Positions 20,235 to 33,343 are shown, counted from the first letter of the stretch. The stretch: 64,000 nucleotides of DNA from Mycolicibacillus trivialis (GCF_002102395.1 NZ_LQPZ01000012.1:167641-231640); one strand, 5' to 3'. The notes: generated by a model not told the origin, from the letters alone. Translations and numbers: made by a program.

Positions 20235-21278
20235 ATGGGAAGCGCCGACGATCGTCGCCTCGATGTGCTGCGCGCCATCGTCGCCGACTTCGTGCAATCC
20301 CAGGAGCCGGTCGGGTCGAAGGCTCTTGTCGAACGGCACAATCTGGGCGTCTCCTCGGCGACCGTGCGCAACGACATGGCGGTGCTCGAGGCGGAGGGCT
20401 ACATCACCCAGCCGCACACCAGCTCGGGGCGGGTGCCCACCGACAAGGGGTACCGGGAGTTCGTGGATCGGCTCGACGGGGTCAAGCCGCTCTCGTCGGC
20501 CGAACGCCGCGCGATCCTGTCGTTTCTGGAATCCGGCCTCGACCTCGACGACGTGCTGCGACGCGCGGTACGCACGCTCGCCCAGCTGACCCGGCAGGTC
20601 GCGGTGGTGCAGTACCCGACGCTGTCGACCTCGACCGTGCGCCACCTCGAGGTCATCGCACTGACCCCGGCGCGGCTGCTGATGGTGGTGATCACCGACT
20701 CCGGCCGGGTGGATCAGCGCATCGTCGAACTCGGCGACACCATCGACGAGCAGCAGCTCTCCCAACTGCGTGACCTGCTCGGCCAGGCCCTGGAAGGCAA
20801 GCGGCTTTCCGCCGCCTCGATCGCGGTCGCCGACCTGGTCAGCCACTTCGAGCGGCCCGAAGGCCAGGCCGGCGGCCTCAGCGACGCCGTCGGCCGCTCC
20901 GCGACGGTGCTGCTGGAATCGCTGGTCGAACCCGCCGAGGAGCGCCTGGTGCTCGGCGGCACCGCCAACCTGACCCGCAACGCCGCCGACTTCGGCGGAT
21001 CGCTGCGCTCGGTGCTGGAGGCGCTGGAGGAGCAGGTGGTGGTGTTACGGTTGCTGGCGGCCCAGCAGGAGACCGGCAAGGTCACCGTGCGGATCGGCCA
21101 CGAAACCGAAGCCGAACAGATGGCGGGCACGTCGGTGGTCTCCACCGCCTACGGGCCGAGCGGCACCGTGTTCGGGGGGATGGGCGTGCTGGGGCCCACC
21201 CGGATGGACTATCCGGGAACCATCGCGAGTGTCGCCGCGGTTGCTATGTACATCGGCGAAGTACTGGGCGCCCGGTAG
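20235..21278 (+). CDS. hrcA: Heat-inducible transcription repressor HrcA
   Basis: The 347-residue repressor starts at ATG 20235, supported by AAGGAGGTGG upstream; a farther ATG at 20175 lies ahead of that ribosome site and is rejected. The N-terminus is a winged helix ([24 protein letters not shown], then [16 protein letters not shown]), followed by the family's [17 protein letters not shown] signature. HrcA represses chaperone genes by binding CIRCE elements. No CIRCE repeat is evident in the 167 bases upstream, so autoregulation is not obvious. dnaJ2 follows 27 bases downstream. Confidence 0.96.
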   Translation: MGSADDRRLDVLRAIVADFVQSQEPVGSKALVERHNLGVSSATVRNDMAVLEAEGYITQPHTSSGRVPTDKGYREFVDRLDGVKPLSSAERRAILSFLESGLDLDDVLRRAVRTLAQLTRQVAVVQYPTLSTSTVRHLEVIALTPARLLMVVITDSGRVDQRIVELGDTIDEQQLSQLRDLLGQALEGKRLSAASIAVADLVSHFERPEGQAGGLSDAVGRSATVLLESLVEPAEERLVLGGTANLTRNAADFGGSLRSVLEALEEQVVVLRLLAAQQETGKVTVRIGHETEAEQMAGTSVVSTAYGPSGTVFGGMGVLGPTRMDYPGTIASVAAVAMYIGEVLGAR

Positions 21279-21305
21279 CGGGCGCCACGCGGGAAAGGTC
21301 AGGCG

Positions 21306-22451
21306 TTGGCACGCGACTACTACGGACTGCTCGGTGTGAGCAGCAACGCGAGCGACTCGGAGATCAAACGCGCCTACCGCAAGCTGGCGCGCGAACTGCA
21401 CCCCGACGTCAACCCCGACGAGGCCGCTCAGGCCCGGTTCAAGGAGGTCAGCGTCGCCTACGAGGTCCTCTCCGACCCGGAGAAGCGCCGCATCGTCGAC
21501 CTCGGCGGTGACCCGCTGGAAAACGGCGGCGGTGGCAACGGCTTCGGCGGGTTCGGTGGACTCGGGGACGTCTTCGAGGCGTTCTTCGGCGGTGGTGCCG
21601 CGTCACGCGGCCCGGTCGGGCGGGTCCGGCCCGGCGCCGACTCGCTGCTGCGGGTGCGCCTTGACCTGGCCGACTGCGCCACCGGGGTGACCAAGCAGGT
21701 CACCGTCGACACCGCCGTGCTCTGCGACCGGTGCCAGGGCCGGGGCACCAACGGCGACTCCGTCCCGATGGCGTGCGACACCTGTGGCGGCCGCGGCGAG
21801 GTGCAGAGCGTGCAGCGCTCCCTGCTCGGACAGGTGCTCACCTCGCGGCCCTGTCCGACCTGCCGCGGTGTCGGCGAAGTCATCCCCGATCCCTGCCACC
21901 AGTGCGCCGGGGACGGCCGGGTGCGCGCCCGCCGGGAGATCAACGTGAAGATCCCCGCCGGGGTCGGCGACGGCATGCGGGTGCGGTTGGCCGCGCAGGG
22001 CGAGGTGGGGCCCGGCGGTGGGCCCGCAGGCGACCTCTACGTCGAGGTCCACGAACAGCCGCACGAGATCTTCGTTCGGGACGGCGACGACCTGCACTGC
22101 ACCCTGTCGGTGCCGATGGTCGACGCCGCGCTGGGCACCAGCGTCACCGTCGAGGCCATCCTCGACGGACCCACCGAGATCACCGTGCCGGCCGGCACCC
22201 AGCCGGGCGCGGTGCTGACCCTGCGCGGCCACGGCATGCCGCATCTGCGCTCCGGGGTGCGCGGGGACCTGCACGCCCACGTCGAGGTGCTGGTACCCGA
22301 ACGGATCGACAACCACGACACCGAACTGCTCCGCCAACTCAAAGAACGCCGTGGCCACGAGGTAGCCGACGTGCGCTCCGCCCGCGGCGCCGGCAGCAGT
22401 GCCGGCGGCGGCCTGTTCAGCCGGCTGCGCGAGACCTTCAGCGGACGCTGA
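21306..22451 (+). CDS. dnaJ2: Chaperone protein DnaJ (second paralogue)
   Basis: A 381-residue type I DnaJ. The J domain carries HPD ([10 protein letters not shown]), followed by a glycine/phenylalanine-rich linker (residues about 77-97). A zinc-binding region with four CxxCxG repeats follows ([32 protein letters not shown]), then the substrate-binding C-terminal domain. It stimulates DnaK ATPase. The start is TTG 21306 with GGGAAAGG ahead. Position behind hrcA is the standard arrangement for the second DnaJ of mycobacteria. Confidence 0.96.
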   Translation: MARDYYGLLGVSSNASDSEIKRAYRKLARELHPDVNPDEAAQARFKEVSVAYEVLSDPEKRRIVDLGGDPLENGGGGNGFGGFGGLGDVFEAFFGGGAASRGPVGRVRPGADSLLRVRLDLADCATGVTKQVTVDTAVLCDRCQGRGTNGDSVPMACDTCGGRGEVQSVQRSLLGQVLTSRPCPTCRGVGEVIPDPCHQCAGDGRVRARREINVKIPAGVGDGMRVRLAAQGEVGPGGGPAGDLYVEVHEQPHEIFVRDGDDLHCTLSVPMVDAALGTSVTVEAILDGPTEITVPAGTQPGAVLTLRGHGMPHLRSGVRGDLHAHVEVLVPERIDNHDTELLRQLKERRGHEVADVRSARGAGSSAGGGLFSRLRETFSGR

Positions 22452-22455
22452 CGCG

Positions 22456-23199
22456 GTGCTCGGCCTGTTCTACGTCGACGCGCTGCCCCAACCCGGAGCG
22501 CTCGCCGAGGTCGACGGCGAAGAAGGCTTCCACGCCGTCCGGGTGCGCCGCATCCGGCCGGGGGAGGAGCTGATGCTCGGCGACGGTGCCGGCGAACTCG
22601 CCCACTGCGTGGTGGAATCCGCCGACCGCGACGGACTGCGCGCCCGCGTCCTGGACCGCCGCGCGGTGGCCGCGCCGTCGCCGCCGGTCACCGTCGTGCA
22701 GGCACTGCCGAAATCGGATCGCTCCGAACTGGCGATCGAGCTGGCCACCGAGGCCGGCGCCGACGCGTTCATCGCCTGGTCGGCGGCGCGGTGCGTGGCC
22801 CGCTGGGACGGCGCCCGCGCCGACAAGGGGCTGCGGCGGTGGCGGGCGGTGGCCCGCGCGGCGGCGCGCCAGTCCCGCCGGGCACACATCCCCCAGGTCG
22901 ACGGACCGCTCAGCACCGCGGAGCTGGCCGGGCTGGTCGGCGAAAGGGTCGCGACCGGCACCCTGGCGCTGGTGCTGCACGAGTCCGCGGCCACCCCGCT
23001 CGCCGAACCAGCGGTGGACCGGGCGCCGGACGTGCTGCTGGTGGTGGGTCCGGAGGGCGGCATCGGCGCGGAGGAACTGGCCACGCTGACCGAGGCGGGT
23101 GCGCGGGCCACCCGGCTGGGACCCACGGTCTTGCGCACCTCGACGGCCGCCGCGGTCGCGCTGGGCGCGCTCGGCGTGCTCACCGGCCGCTGGGCATGA
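22456..23199 (+). CDS. rsmE: 16S rRNA m3U1498 methyltransferase RsmE
   Basis: The 247-residue SPOUT-family methyltransferase modifies U1498 of 16S rRNA. Recognisable are [20 protein letters not shown] in the centre, the SAM-binding loop [13 protein letters not shown], and [12 protein letters not shown] at the C-terminus. The start is chosen as GTG 22456, four bases after the dnaJ2 stop; the ATG at 22399 lies inside dnaJ2 and gives an unrelated leader. It is translated in the same transcript as hrcA-dnaJ2. Confidence 0.94.
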   Translation: MLGLFYVDALPQPGALAEVDGEEGFHAVRVRRIRPGEELMLGDGAGELAHCVVESADRDGLRARVLDRRAVAAPSPPVTVVQALPKSDRSELAIELATEAGADAFIAWSAARCVARWDGARADKGLRRWRAVARAAARQSRRAHIPQVDGPLSTAELAGLVGERVATGTLALVLHESAATPLAEPAVDRAPDVLLVVGPEGGIGAEELATLTEAGARATRLGPTVLRTSTAAAVALGALGVLTGRWA

Positions 23200-23290
23200 C
23201 CGGCACAGCTGGGGAGCGGTCGCGCTCGGCGGTAGACTGAGGAATCCGAGTACGCCGCCCGACCGCACCGAAAGCAGGCACTGACCACTC

Positions 23291-24325
<1,035 letters not shown>

Positions 24326-24332
24326 CCGACCG

Positions 24333-24869
24333 ATGAGCATCGAGGTCTCCAACGAGTCCGGTCTCGACATCTCCGAGACCGAGCTGGTCAGCGTGGCCAA
24401 GTTCGTCATCGAGCAGATGGACGTCAACCCGGCCGCCGAACTCTCGCTGGTCCTTGTCGACACCGCCACCATGGCAGATTTGCACATGCGGTGGATGGAC
24501 CTGCCCGGCCCGACCGACGTGATGAGCTTCCCGATGGACGAGATCGAGCCGGGCGGGCGCCCCGACGCGCCCGAACCCGGCCCGGCCATGCTCGGCGACA
24601 TCGTGTTGTGCCCGCAGTTCGCCGCCCGTCAGGCTGAGACGGCCGGGCACAGCCTCGGCCACGAACTGGCCCTGCTCACTGTCCACGGTGTGTTGCACCT
24701 GCTCGGCTACGACCACGCCGAACCGGCCGAGGAGAAAGAGATGTTCGCGCTGCAGAACCGGCTGCTGGAGGAGTGGGTCGACGCCGAGGTCGCCGGCTAC
24801 CGACGGGACCGGCAGGCCGAACGGGACCAGCGGCTGCTGGACGGGTCCCGGCACTTCGACGGCCCGTGA
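24333..24869 (+). CDS. ybeY: Endoribonuclease YbeY (rRNA maturation factor)
   Basis: The 178-residue zinc-dependent endoribonuclease has the metal-site signature [11 protein letters not shown] in the C-terminal half and DVMSFPMDE in the middle. It functions in 16S rRNA 3'-end maturation and ribosome quality control. It lies between phoH and the CorC-type gene in a coupled operon; its TGA overlaps the next gene's GTG (GTGA). Confidence 0.96.
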   Translation: MSIEVSNESGLDISETELVSVAKFVIEQMDVNPAAELSLVLVDTATMADLHMRWMDLPGPTDVMSFPMDEIEPGGRPDAPEPGPAMLGDIVLCPQFAARQAETAGHSLGHELALLTVHGVLHLLGYDHAEPAEEKEMFALQNRLLEEWVDAEVAGYRRDRQAERDQRLLDGSRHFDGP

Positions 24870-26152
24870 GCACCTTCGCCCCGCTGCTCGGCGCGATCGT
24901 TCTGGTGGTCGCCGGCGGGCTGTTCGCCGCCATCGACGCGGCGATGAGCACCGTGTCGATCGCCCGGGTCCACGAGATGGTCCGTGACGAACGGCCGGGC
25001 GCGGTGCGGCTGACCAAGCTGGTCGCCGACCGGCCCAGCTACATCAACCTGGTGGTGCTGTTACGGATCACCTGCGAGGTGACCGCGACGGTGCTGTTGG
25101 TCGCGTTCCTCTATGGCGAGTTGGGCTGGGACTGGGGGCGACTGTCCGCGGCGGTGGTCATGGTGGTGATCAGTTTCGTGCTGATCGGAGTGTGGCCGCG
25201 CACCATCGGCAGGCAGAACGCCTACTCGATCTCACTGACCGCCGCTCTTCCGCTGCAGGTGATCTCGGTGCTGCTGACCCCGATCAGCCGGCTGCTGGTG
25301 CTCGTCGGTAACGCCCTGACGCCCGGCGGCGGTCTGCGTAACGGACCGTTCGCCTCCGAGATCGAACTGCGCGAGGTCGTCGACCTCGCCCAGCAGCGCG
25401 GTGTCGTCGCCGACGACGAACGACGGATGATCCAAAGCGTTTTCGAGCTCGGGGACACCCCGGCCCGCGAGGTGATGGTGCCGCGCACCGAGATGGTCTG
25501 GATCGAGGACGGTAAATCGGCGGCCCAGGCCACCTCGCTGGCGGTGCGCAGCGGCCACTCCCGAATCCCGGTGATCGGCGAGAACGTCGACGATGTGATC
25601 GGCGTGGCCTATCTGAAAGACCTTGTCCGCCAGACGTATTACTCACCGAACAGTGGGCAGGACGTCACGGTGTCCCAGTTGATGCGGCCGGCGGTCTTCG
25701 TTCCGGACTCCAAACCGCTCGACGAGCTGCTGCGGGAGATGCAACGTGACCGCTACCACATGGCGCTGCTGGTCGATGAGTACGGCGCGATCGCCGGGCT
25801 GGTCAGCATCGAGGACGTGCTCGAGGAGATCGTCGGTGAGATCGCCGACGAGTACGACCAGGACGAGATCGCCCCGGTCGAAGAACTCGGCGACCGCTGC
25901 TACCGGGTCTCAGCCCGGCTGCCGATCGAGGACCTCGGCGAACTGTACGGTATCGAGTTCGACCCCGACCTGGACGTCGACACCGTCGGCGGGCTGCTGG
26001 GCCTGGAACTCGGCCGGGTGCCGCTGCCGGGCGCCGAAGCGGTCTGCAACGGTCTGTTGCTGCGCGCCGAGGCGGGCCCCGACCGCCGCGGCCGGGTGCG
26101 GGTCGGCACCGTGCTGATCAGCCCGATCGAACCGGAGGATGACGATGAGTGA
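24866..26152 (+). CDS. CNNM/CorC-family membrane protein with CBS domains
   Basis: 428 residues: an N-terminal DUF21 membrane domain with about four hydrophobic segments (starting [20 protein letters not shown]), a paired CBS domain ([13 protein letters not shown], then [11 protein letters not shown] and [13 protein letters not shown]), and a C-terminal CorC_HlyC domain. The family is implicated in Mg2+/Co2+ efflux or homeostasis. It corresponds to Rv2366c (435 residues). The GTG start at 24866 is fixed by the four-base overlap with ybeY; the longer ORF from 24773 reads through ybeY in another frame. Confidence 0.93.
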   Translation: MSTFAPLLGAIVLVVAGGLFAAIDAAMSTVSIARVHEMVRDERPGAVRLTKLVADRPSYINLVVLLRITCEVTATVLLVAFLYGELGWDWGRLSAAVVMVVISFVLIGVWPRTIGRQNAYSISLTAALPLQVISVLLTPISRLLVLVGNALTPGGGLRNGPFASEIELREVVDLAQQRGVVADDERRMIQSVFELGDTPAREVMVPRTEMVWIEDGKSAAQATSLAVRSGHSRIPVIGENVDDVIGVAYLKDLVRQTYYSPNSGQDVTVSQLMRPAVFVPDSKPLDELLREMQRDRYHMALLVDEYGAIAGLVSIEDVLEEIVGEIADEYDQDEIAPVEELGDRCYRVSARLPIEDLGELYGIEFDPDLDVDTVGGLLGLELGRVPLPGAEAVCNGLLLRAEAGPDRRGRVRVGTVLISPIEPEDDDE

Positions 26153-26465
26153 CCCGCTGGGTTCCGAGGACGCCAAGCTGGTGGTGCTGGCCCGCGGGGC
26201 GATGGCCCGTGCCGAGGCCGGTAGCGGGGCCGCGGTCCGCGATCTCGACGGGCGGACCTACGCCGGCGCACCGGTGCGGCTCAGCGGGCTGGAACTGACC
26301 GCGCTGCAGACCGCGGTGGCCACCGCCGTCTCCAGCGGCGCCGCCGGGCTGGAGGCCGTCGTGCTGGTCGGCGGCACCGTTGACGACGCCGGGGTGCTTG
26401 CCGTCCGTGACCTGTCGCCGGAGGCGACGATCATCGTCACCGACCGGGCCGGGAAACCACTGTGA
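26145..26465 (+). CDS. Small conserved protein between corC and era (Rv2365c-like)
   Basis: About 106 residues, beginning [24 protein letters not shown]. It resembles Rv2365c and weakly recalls the cytidine deaminase fold, but no HAE or PCxxC zinc motif is present, so deaminase activity is unlikely. The ATG at 26145 has GGAGG six bases upstream; an ATG two codons earlier overlaps that site. Start and stop overlap both neighbours, which shows tight translational coupling. Confidence 0.82.
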   Translation: MSDPLGSEDAKLVVLARGAMARAEAGSGAAVRDLDGRTYAGAPVRLSGLELTALQTAVATAVSSGAAGLEAVVLVGGTVDDAGVLAVRDLSPEATIIVTDRAGKPL

Positions 26466-27361
26466 GCGAGTTCCGGTCGGGGTTCGTGTGCCTGGTCGGT
26501 CGTCCCAACACCGGCAAATCGACGCTGACCAATGCGCTGGTGGGCGCGAAGGTGGCGATCACCTCCAACCGGCCGCAGACCACCCGGCACACCATCCGCG
26601 GGATCGTGCACCGGGAGGACTTCCAGATCGTGCTGGTCGACACCCCGGGGCTGCACCGGCCGCGCACCCTGCTCGGCAAGCGGCTCAACGACCTGGTCCG
26701 CGACACCTACAGCGAGGTCGACGTCATCGCGCTGTGCATCCCGGCCGACGAGAAGATCGGGCCGGGCGACCGCTGGATCGCCGAACAGATCCGCGCGGTC
26801 GCCCCGCGGACCACCGTGGTCGGGGTGGTCACCAAGACCGACAAGGTGGGACGGGACAAGGTGGCCGAACAACTCCTGGCCACCAGCGACCTGCTCGGCG
26901 ACGACACCGAGATTGTGCCGGTCTCGGCGGTGGCCGGCGAGCAGATCGACGTGCTCATCGATGTGCTGGTCGCCCAGCTGCCGGCCGGGCCTGCGTTCTA
27001 CCCCGACGGTGAACTCACCGACGAGCCCGAAGAAACACTGATGGCCGAGTTCATTCGGGAGGCGGCCCTCGAAGGGGTCCGCGAGGAACTGCCGCACTCG
27101 CTGGCGGTGGTGATCGACGAGGTCAACCCGCGCGCGGACCGCGACGACCTGATCGACGTGCACGCGATCCTGTTCGTCGAGAGGACCAGCCAGAAGGCCA
27201 TCGTCATCGGGCGCGGCGGTTCCCGGTTGCGTGAGGTCGGCACCACCGCGCGGCGTCAGATCGAGAAGCTGCTGGGTACCAAGGTGTACCTGGACCTGCG
27301 GGTGAAGGTCGCCAAGAACTGGCAGCGGGACCCCAAACAATTGGGGCGGCTCGGGTTTTGA
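26462..27361 (+). CDS. era: GTPase Era
   Basis: The 299-residue protein has the GTPase motifs GRPNTGKST (G1), RPQTTRHT (G2), DTPG (G3) and TKTD (G4), followed by a C-terminal KH RNA-binding domain (KAIVIGRGGSRLREVGTTAR). Era binds 16S rRNA near its 3' end and acts in 30S assembly, in line with YbeY and RsmE upstream. GTG 26462 overlaps the previous stop. It is the last gene of this operon and is convergent with the amidase gene. Confidence 0.97.
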   Translation: MSEFRSGFVCLVGRPNTGKSTLTNALVGAKVAITSNRPQTTRHTIRGIVHREDFQIVLVDTPGLHRPRTLLGKRLNDLVRDTYSEVDVIALCIPADEKIGPGDRWIAEQIRAVAPRTTVVGVVTKTDKVGRDKVAEQLLATSDLLGDDTEIVPVSAVAGEQIDVLIDVLVAQLPAGPAFYPDGELTDEPEETLMAEFIREAALEGVREELPHSLAVVIDEVNPRADRDDLIDVHAILFVERTSQKAIVIGRGGSRLREVGTTARRQIEKLLGTKVYLDLRVKVAKNWQRDPKQLGRLGF

Positions 27362-27371
27362 GCCCTGCGGG

Positions 27372-28787
27372 CTACTCCCACCAGATATCCGGTTGTTCGC
27401 CGGCCCACCCCGACACCGCCTCCAGTTCGGCGGCCAACGAGATCAGCAGGGGCTCACTGTTGGCCGGACCCATCAGCTGCACCCCGATCGGCAGGCCGTC
27501 GGAGGTGAACCCGGCCGGGATGTTGACCGAGGGCCAGCCCAGCAGGTTCCACGGCCAGGTCACCGGGCAGGCGCCGATCATCATGCGGTCGGTGCGGGTG
27601 CCGCCCAGACCGTCGAAGGCGTCCACCCGTGGCGGCGGCTGTGCGGTCGTCGGCGCCAGGATCACATCGACGCTGCGGAAGATCATCCCGATCCGCCGCC
27701 GGGTCGCGGCCTCCCGCTTTCGGGCACGCCGCAGCACCGTCTCCGACAGCAGCCGCCCCATCTTGATGTTCGCTTCGGTCCGCGGGTCCAGGGTCACCCC
27801 GTCACCCAGCCGGTAGGCGGCGTCCATCACTCCCGCGGTCGAACGGGCCAGGAAATTCCACGACGCGCGCAGCCCGTAGTCCGGGTTGGCGGCGACGACA
27901 CCGTGCCCCAGCCGGCCGAGTTGCGCCGCGGTGGACTCCACGGCCGCCCGGATCTCCGGATGCAGTCGGGCCCGGAACCCGGTGAACGGGAAACGGGTCG
28001 ACACCGCCACCCGCAGCGCCCCGCTGACCGTGCCGCCGGGCGGATACACCGTCACCGGCGGCGGCTTGTGCAGCTCGGCGTCCACGTTGCCCGCGACCGC
28101 GTCGAGCACCAGCGCCGCATCGGCCACCGTGCGGGCGAGCACCCCGTGGACGGTGATGCCGTTGAACGACTCGGGCAGCGGCCAGGTCGAGATGCGGCCG
28201 CGCTGCGGTTTGATCCCGACCAGATGGGTCCAGGCGGCCGGGATGCGCACGCTGCCCGCCCCGTCCGAGCCGATCGCCGCGGTGACCAGTCCGGCGGCCA
28301 CCGCGGCCGCGCTCCCGCCCGACGAGCCGCCCGGGGTGCGGTCACGCGACCACGGGTTGCGGGTGTAGCCGAAGCCGGGACCGCTGGTGAACGGCCACTG
28401 GCCCAGCTCGCAGGTGTTGGTCTTACCGACGATCACCGCGCCGGCCTCCCGCAGCCGACGCACCACCTCGGCGTCGGCGCCGGCCGGCGGTACATAGCCC
28501 TGGCTGCCGAACGCGGTGGGCACACCGGCGACGTCGACGTCGTCTTTGACCGCGATCGGCACCCCGAGCAGCGGCGCATCCTGGCCGGCGGCGCGACGCC
28601 GGTCGGCGGCGGTCGCCGCGGCCAGAGCCGACTCGGTCAGCACCACCTTGAAGGCGTTCAGGGTGGGCTGGCTCGCCTCGATCCGGTCCAGTGCGGCCCG
28701 CACCAGCTCAACCGAGGTCACCTCGCCGCCGGCGAGGCGATACAGCTGTTCGGTGAGGGTCGGGAAACCGACCGCGGGCTTACTCAT
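27372..28787 (-). CDS. amiA2: Amidase-signature family protein (AmiA2-like)
   Basis: A 471-residue amidase. The Ser-cisSer-Lys site is visible: lysine in VPIAVKDDVDVAG and the serine-rich TPGGSSGGSAAAVAAG, followed by GSDGAGSVRIPAAW. Substrate is not determinable from sequence; these hydrolases act on a range of carboxamides. It corresponds in position to Rv2363, between era and recO. The stop lies ten bases from the era stop, and AGCCC-TGC-GGGCT across this gap could be a weak two-way terminator. Confidence 0.92.
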   Translation of the reverse strand: MSKPAVGFPTLTEQLYRLAGGEVTSVELVRAALDRIEASQPTLNAFKVVLTESALAAATAADRRRAAGQDAPLLGVPIAVKDDVDVAGVPTAFGSQGYVPPAGADAEVVRRLREAGAVIVGKTNTCELGQWPFTSGPGFGYTRNPWSRDRTPGGSSGGSAAAVAAGLVTAAIGSDGAGSVRIPAAWTHLVGIKPQRGRISTWPLPESFNGITVHGVLARTVADAALVLDAVAGNVDAELHKPPPVTVYPPGGTVSGALRVAVSTRFPFTGFRARLHPEIRAAVESTAAQLGRLGHGVVAANPDYGLRASWNFLARSTAGVMDAAYRLGDGVTLDPRTEANIKMGRLLSETVLRRARKREAATRRRIGMIFRSVDVILAPTTAQPPPRVDAFDGLGGTRTDRMMIGACPVTWPWNLLGWPSVNIPAGFTSDGLPIGVQLMGPANSEPLLISLAAELEAVSGWAGEQPDIWWE

Positions 28788-28849
28788 CGGTACAGACTGT
28801 ATCGGCGCGCTTCGGCCGGGTTGTCGTGACGCGGTGCCACACTGGTGCG

Positions 28850-29680
28850 ATGCGACTCTACCGGGATCGTGCGGTGGTGTTGCGCCAGCACAAACTCGGC
28901 GAGGCCGACCGGATCGTCACCCTGCTCACCCGCGACCACGGGCTGGTCCGGGCGGTCGCCAAAGGGGTGCGGCGCACCCGCAGCAAATTCGGCGCGCGGC
29001 TGGAGCCGTTCGCTCACATCGACGTGCAGCTCTATCCCGGCCGCGACCTCGACATCGTCACCCAGGTCGCCGCGATCGACGCGTTTGCCACCGACATCGT
29101 CAGCGACTACGGGCGCTACACCTGCGCCTGTGCGGTCCTGGAGACCGCAGAACGGCTCGCCGGGGAGGAGCGGGCCCCCGCCCCGGCGCTGCACCGGCTC
29201 ACGGTGGCGGCCCTGCGGGCGGTGGCCGACGGTAACCGGCCCCGCGAACTGGTGCTCGACGCCTACCTGCTGCGGGCCATGGGTATCGCCGGCTGGGCGC
29301 CGGCGCTGACCGAATGCGCCCGCTGCGCCACCCCCGGACCGCACCGGGCGTTCCATGTCGCCGCCGGCGGCAGCGTGTGCACCTACTGCCGACCGGCCGG
29401 ATCCAGCACGCCGCCGCTGGGGGTGCTGGAGCTGATGTCGGCGCTGCACGACGGCGACTGGGCGGCCGCGCAGGACGCGCCGCAGGCGCATCGCAGCCAT
29501 GCCAGCGGGCTGGTCGCCGCCCACTTGCAGTGGCACCTGGAACGCAAGCTACGGACGTTACCGCTGGTGGAGCGGGGACACCGGCTCGATCACGGCGTTG
29601 CCGACCAGTCGACGGCGCGGGTCAGGCAGGATGTGGCCCATGGTGATGAACCGGATCGTCGGCTCCCGGCGAGCGGCTGA
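28850..29680 (+). CDS. recO: DNA repair protein RecO
   Basis: 276 residues starting [23 protein letters not shown]. The N-terminal OB fold is followed by a helical region and a zinc-like cluster (CARC...CTYC). RecO loads RecA on gapped DNA with RecR and RecF. The start at ATG 28850 matches the family N-terminus; the upstream ATG at 28826 adds eight unrelated residues. The 3' end overlaps the uppS start by about 40 bases. The gene is divergent from the amidase. Confidence 0.94.
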   Translation: MRLYRDRAVVLRQHKLGEADRIVTLLTRDHGLVRAVAKGVRRTRSKFGARLEPFAHIDVQLYPGRDLDIVTQVAAIDAFATDIVSDYGRYTCACAVLETAERLAGEERAPAPALHRLTVAALRAVADGNRPRELVLDAYLLRAMGIAGWAPALTECARCATPGPHRAFHVAAGGSVCTYCRPAGSSTPPLGVLELMSALHDGDWAAAQDAPQAHRSHASGLVAAHLQWHLERKLRTLPLVERGHRLDHGVADQSTARVRQDVAHGDEPDRRLPASG

Positions 29681-30575
29681 CCGCGCGAGGGGAGCAGAAC
29701 CGGCGAAATCGGCCGCGGACTGCCCGCAACTGCCCCCGGCCCCCGCCGACTACCCGATGTTCCCCGACACGTCGACCTGGCCGGTGGTGTTCCCCGAGCT
29801 GCCCCCCGCTCCCGGCGGCGGGCCGCGCCGCCCCCCGCAGCACACCTCCGGGGCCGCCGCCCCGCAGATCCCGGCCGATCAGGTCCCGCGGCACGTCGCG
29901 ATCGTGATGGACGGCAACGGCCGCTGGGCGACCCAGCGGGGACTCCACCGCACCGAAGGCCACAAGATGGGGGAGGCGGTGCTGATCGACATCACCTGCG
30001 GTGCGATCGAAATGGGCATCCAGCACCTGACCGTCTACGCGTTCTCCACCGAGAACTGGAAGCGTTCCGCCGAAGAGGTCCGCTTTCTGATGGGTTTCAA
30101 CCGGGAGGTGGTGCGTCGCCGCCGGGAGAACCTCAACGCGATGGGTGTGCGGATGCGGTGGGTCGGGTCGCGGCCGCGGATGTGGCGCAGCGTGATCAAG
30201 GAGTTCGAGATCGCCGAGAACATGACGTTGGAAAACCATGTCATCACCGTCAACTACTGCGTGAACTACGGCGGCCGGGCCGAGATCGCCGAGGCGGCCC
30301 GTGAGATCGCCCGGGAGGCCGCCGCAGGCAAGATCAACCCGGACCGGATCAACGAGGCCACCATCGCCCGCCACCTGCACCGGACCGACATCCCCGACGT
30401 CGACCTGCTGATCCGCACCTCCGGAGAACAGCGCTCGAGCAACTTCATGCTCTGGCAGGCCGCCTACGCCGAGTACATCTTCCAGGAGAAACTCTGGCCG
30501 GACTACGACCGCCGTGACCTGTGGGCCGCGTGCGAACAGTACGCGGCCCGCAACCGCCGGTTCGGGAGCGCATGA
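29640..30575 (+). CDS. uppS: Long-chain Z-isoprenyl diphosphate synthase (decaprenyl/undecaprenyl, Rv2361c type)
   Basis: 311 residues from ATG 29640 (alternatives at 29631 and 29646). A proline-rich mycobacterial N-terminal extension precedes the catalytic core: [27 protein letters not shown] and [14 protein letters not shown]. The enzyme chain-extends prenyl diphosphate to the polyprenyl carrier used for peptidoglycan and arabinogalactan. The start lies inside recO, preceded by AGG; the next gene overlaps its stop by ATGA. Confidence 0.95.
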   Translation: MVMNRIVGSRRAADRARGAEPAKSAADCPQLPPAPADYPMFPDTSTWPVVFPELPPAPGGGPRRPPQHTSGAAAPQIPADQVPRHVAIVMDGNGRWATQRGLHRTEGHKMGEAVLIDITCGAIEMGIQHLTVYAFSTENWKRSAEEVRFLMGFNREVVRRRRENLNAMGVRMRWVGSRPRMWRSVIKEFEIAENMTLENHVITVNYCVNYGGRAEIAEAAREIAREAAAGKINPDRINEATIARHLHRTDIPDVDLLIRTSGEQRSSNFMLWQAAYAEYIFQEKLWPDYDRRDLWAACEQYAARNRRFGSA

Positions 30576-30994
30576 TGGCGTCACTGACCGACCGGCTGGT
30601 CGCCGTGCTCGGCGACGTGCTCACCATCGACGCCGAATCCGACGGGGCGCTCACCGTCCGCTACGACGGGACGGTGGCATCGCTGCGGGTGGTGCCCATC
30701 ACCGACGGGCTGGACCTGGTGTCGTTGACCCAGATCGTGGGCTGGGATCTGCCGGCGAACAAGAAGCTGCGGGACAAGGTCGCCGACCACGGCGAGCGCA
30801 CCGTGCTGGGCGCGCTCGCCGTGGTGGAGAAGCCCGCGGAGGCCGCGGGTGGGCGCCGCAACACCGCCAAGACCGCCGACGTCATGCTGCGCTACAACTT
30901 CCCGGGCAGCGGTCTCACCGACGACGCCCTGTGCACGATGGTGCTGCTGGTGCTCGACAAGGGCGTGGAGATCCGCCAGTCCCTGCAGGGCTAG
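30572..30994 (+). CDS. Conserved mycobacterial protein (Rv2360c-like)
   Basis: About 140 residues ([14 protein letters not shown]...). The alpha/beta pattern with central hydrophobic strands suggests a YbjN-like or type III chaperone-like fold, but this is an impression from the sequence only. No catalytic motif, signal or membrane segment is seen. Its ATG overlaps the uppS stop (ATGA), so it is co-translated with uppS, and it is convergent with furB. Function unknown. Confidence 0.8.
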   Translation: MMASLTDRLVAVLGDVLTIDAESDGALTVRYDGTVASLRVVPITDGLDLVSLTQIVGWDLPANKKLRDKVADHGERTVLGALAVVEKPAEAAGGRRNTAKTADVMLRYNFPGSGLTDDALCTMVLLVLDKGVEIRQSLQG

Positions 30995-31008
30995 CGCCGC
31001 TCGCCGGG

Positions 31009-31401
31009 TCAGCGGCAGTCGGCACAGGTGCCGAAGATCTCGATGCTGTGGCTGACGTTGGTGAACCCGTGTTCGGCGGCCACCTCGGCGGCCCACGATT
31101 CCACCTCCTGGGCGCTGACCTCGATGGTCGATCCGCAGTGCCGGCAGAGCAGGTGATGGTGGTGATGCTCCGAGCAGCGCCGGTACACCGATTCGCCGGT
31201 GTCGGTGCGCAGCGTGTCCACCAGGCCATCGGCGGCCATCGCCTGCATCGTGCGGTACACGGTGGTCAAACCGATGGTCTCGCCGCGCCTGCGCAGCTCG
31301 TCGTGCAACTCCTGGGCCGACCGGAAGTCGTCGATGCTGTCCAGCAGCTTGGCGATCGCGGTGCGCTGCCGGGTGGACCGGACACCGCCGACGCGGCTCA
31401 C
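31009..31401 (-). CDS. zur: Zinc uptake regulator Zur (FurB)
   Basis: The 130-residue Fur-family repressor begins at GTG 31401, overlapping the smtB stop (GTGA). The winged helix is followed by TTVYRTMQAMAADGLVD, and metal-site residues are the cluster CSEHHHHHLLCRHC and the final CADC. In mycobacteria FurB binds zinc and represses zinc-uptake and ribosomal paralogue genes. It is co-transcribed behind smtB, as in M. tuberculosis (Rv2358-Rv2359). Confidence 0.94.
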   Translation of the reverse strand: MSRVGGVRSTRQRTAIAKLLDSIDDFRSAQELHDELRRRGETIGLTTVYRTMQAMAADGLVDTLRTDTGESVYRRCSEHHHHHLLCRHCGSTIEVSAQEVESWAAEVAAEHGFTNVSHSIEIFGTCADCR

Positions 31402-31763
31402 CCGCGGCCCTCGGCGGCGTGGGCGACCGCATCGATCACGATGTGCGCCAGATGGTGGTCGGCCAGCCGGTAGAGCACCTCGCGCCCCGACCGTTCTCCG
31501 ACCACCACGTCGGCGGCCTTGAGGATCCGCAGGTGCTGGCTCACCAGCGGCTGCGGCACCCCCAGGGCGTCGACCAACTCGTGCACGCAGCGCTGGGATT
31601 CGCGCAGCTGCAGCACGATCGCGATCCGGACCGGCGCGGCCAACGCCCGCAGCAGCTCCCCGGCCGCGTCCAGGATCTCCCGGGGCGGCGGCGCGGGCAG
31701 TGGTTCGCCGTCGTGCTGATGGTCGGCGGAGGAGTCGAGCGGGCGATCGGTGGTGGTCGGCAT
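31398..31763 (-). CDS. smtB: ArsR/SmtB-family metalloregulator
   Basis: 121 residues; helix-turn-helix with QPLVSQHLRILKAADVV and an ArsR-type wing (GERSGREVLYRLADHH). The C-terminal helix carries DHHLAHIVIDAVAHAAEG, with His and Asp residues at the alpha-5 site typical of zinc sensors. In M. tuberculosis this protein represses the smtB-furB operon without zinc. GGGAGG precedes the ATG at 31763. It is divergent from glyS. Confidence 0.93.
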   Translation of the reverse strand: MPTTTDRPLDSSADHQHDGEPLPAPPPREILDAAGELLRALAAPVRIAIVLQLRESQRCVHELVDALGVPQPLVSQHLRILKAADVVVGERSGREVLYRLADHHLAHIVIDAVAHAAEGRG

Positions 31764-31815
31764 CCGGTGACCTCCCGCGTAATCGACAATGGTTCCCTGT
31801 TAGCCTAGCCCATTC

Positions 31816-31831
31816 ATGCGCACACGTGCAT
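31816..31831. promoter_or_regulatory. Candidate SmtB operator in the smtB/glyS spacer
   Basis: ATGCGCACACGTGCAT is a near-palindrome (ATGC/GCAT ends) within a locally AT-richer patch, 53 bases ahead of the smtB ATG. Autoregulated smtB-furB operons normally have a palindromic SmtB site here. The match to the published 12-2-12 operator is only partial, so this is tentative. The 150-base spacer must also contain the glyS promoter. Confidence 0.35.
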
Positions 31832-31913
31832 TTAACGCGCACCCGGGTGTGGTGGCTAGGCTGTCCGGGTTGCGTCCCATCCGACCCCCCACCAGACAGG
31901 AGCGCACCCACTC

Positions 31914-33314
<1,401 letters not shown>

Positions 33315-33343
33315 GGCGCCGGGCCGCCCGGCGCGCGAGGCGG

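Noticed and set aside
26145..26465. Functional cytidine deaminase
   Set aside because: The length and position recall annotated homologues, but the zinc-binding residues of deaminases are missing.
27361..27373. Strong intrinsic terminator between era and the amidase gene
   Set aside because: Only a five-base stem is present and there is no T-run; kept as a weak possibility within the amidase entry.
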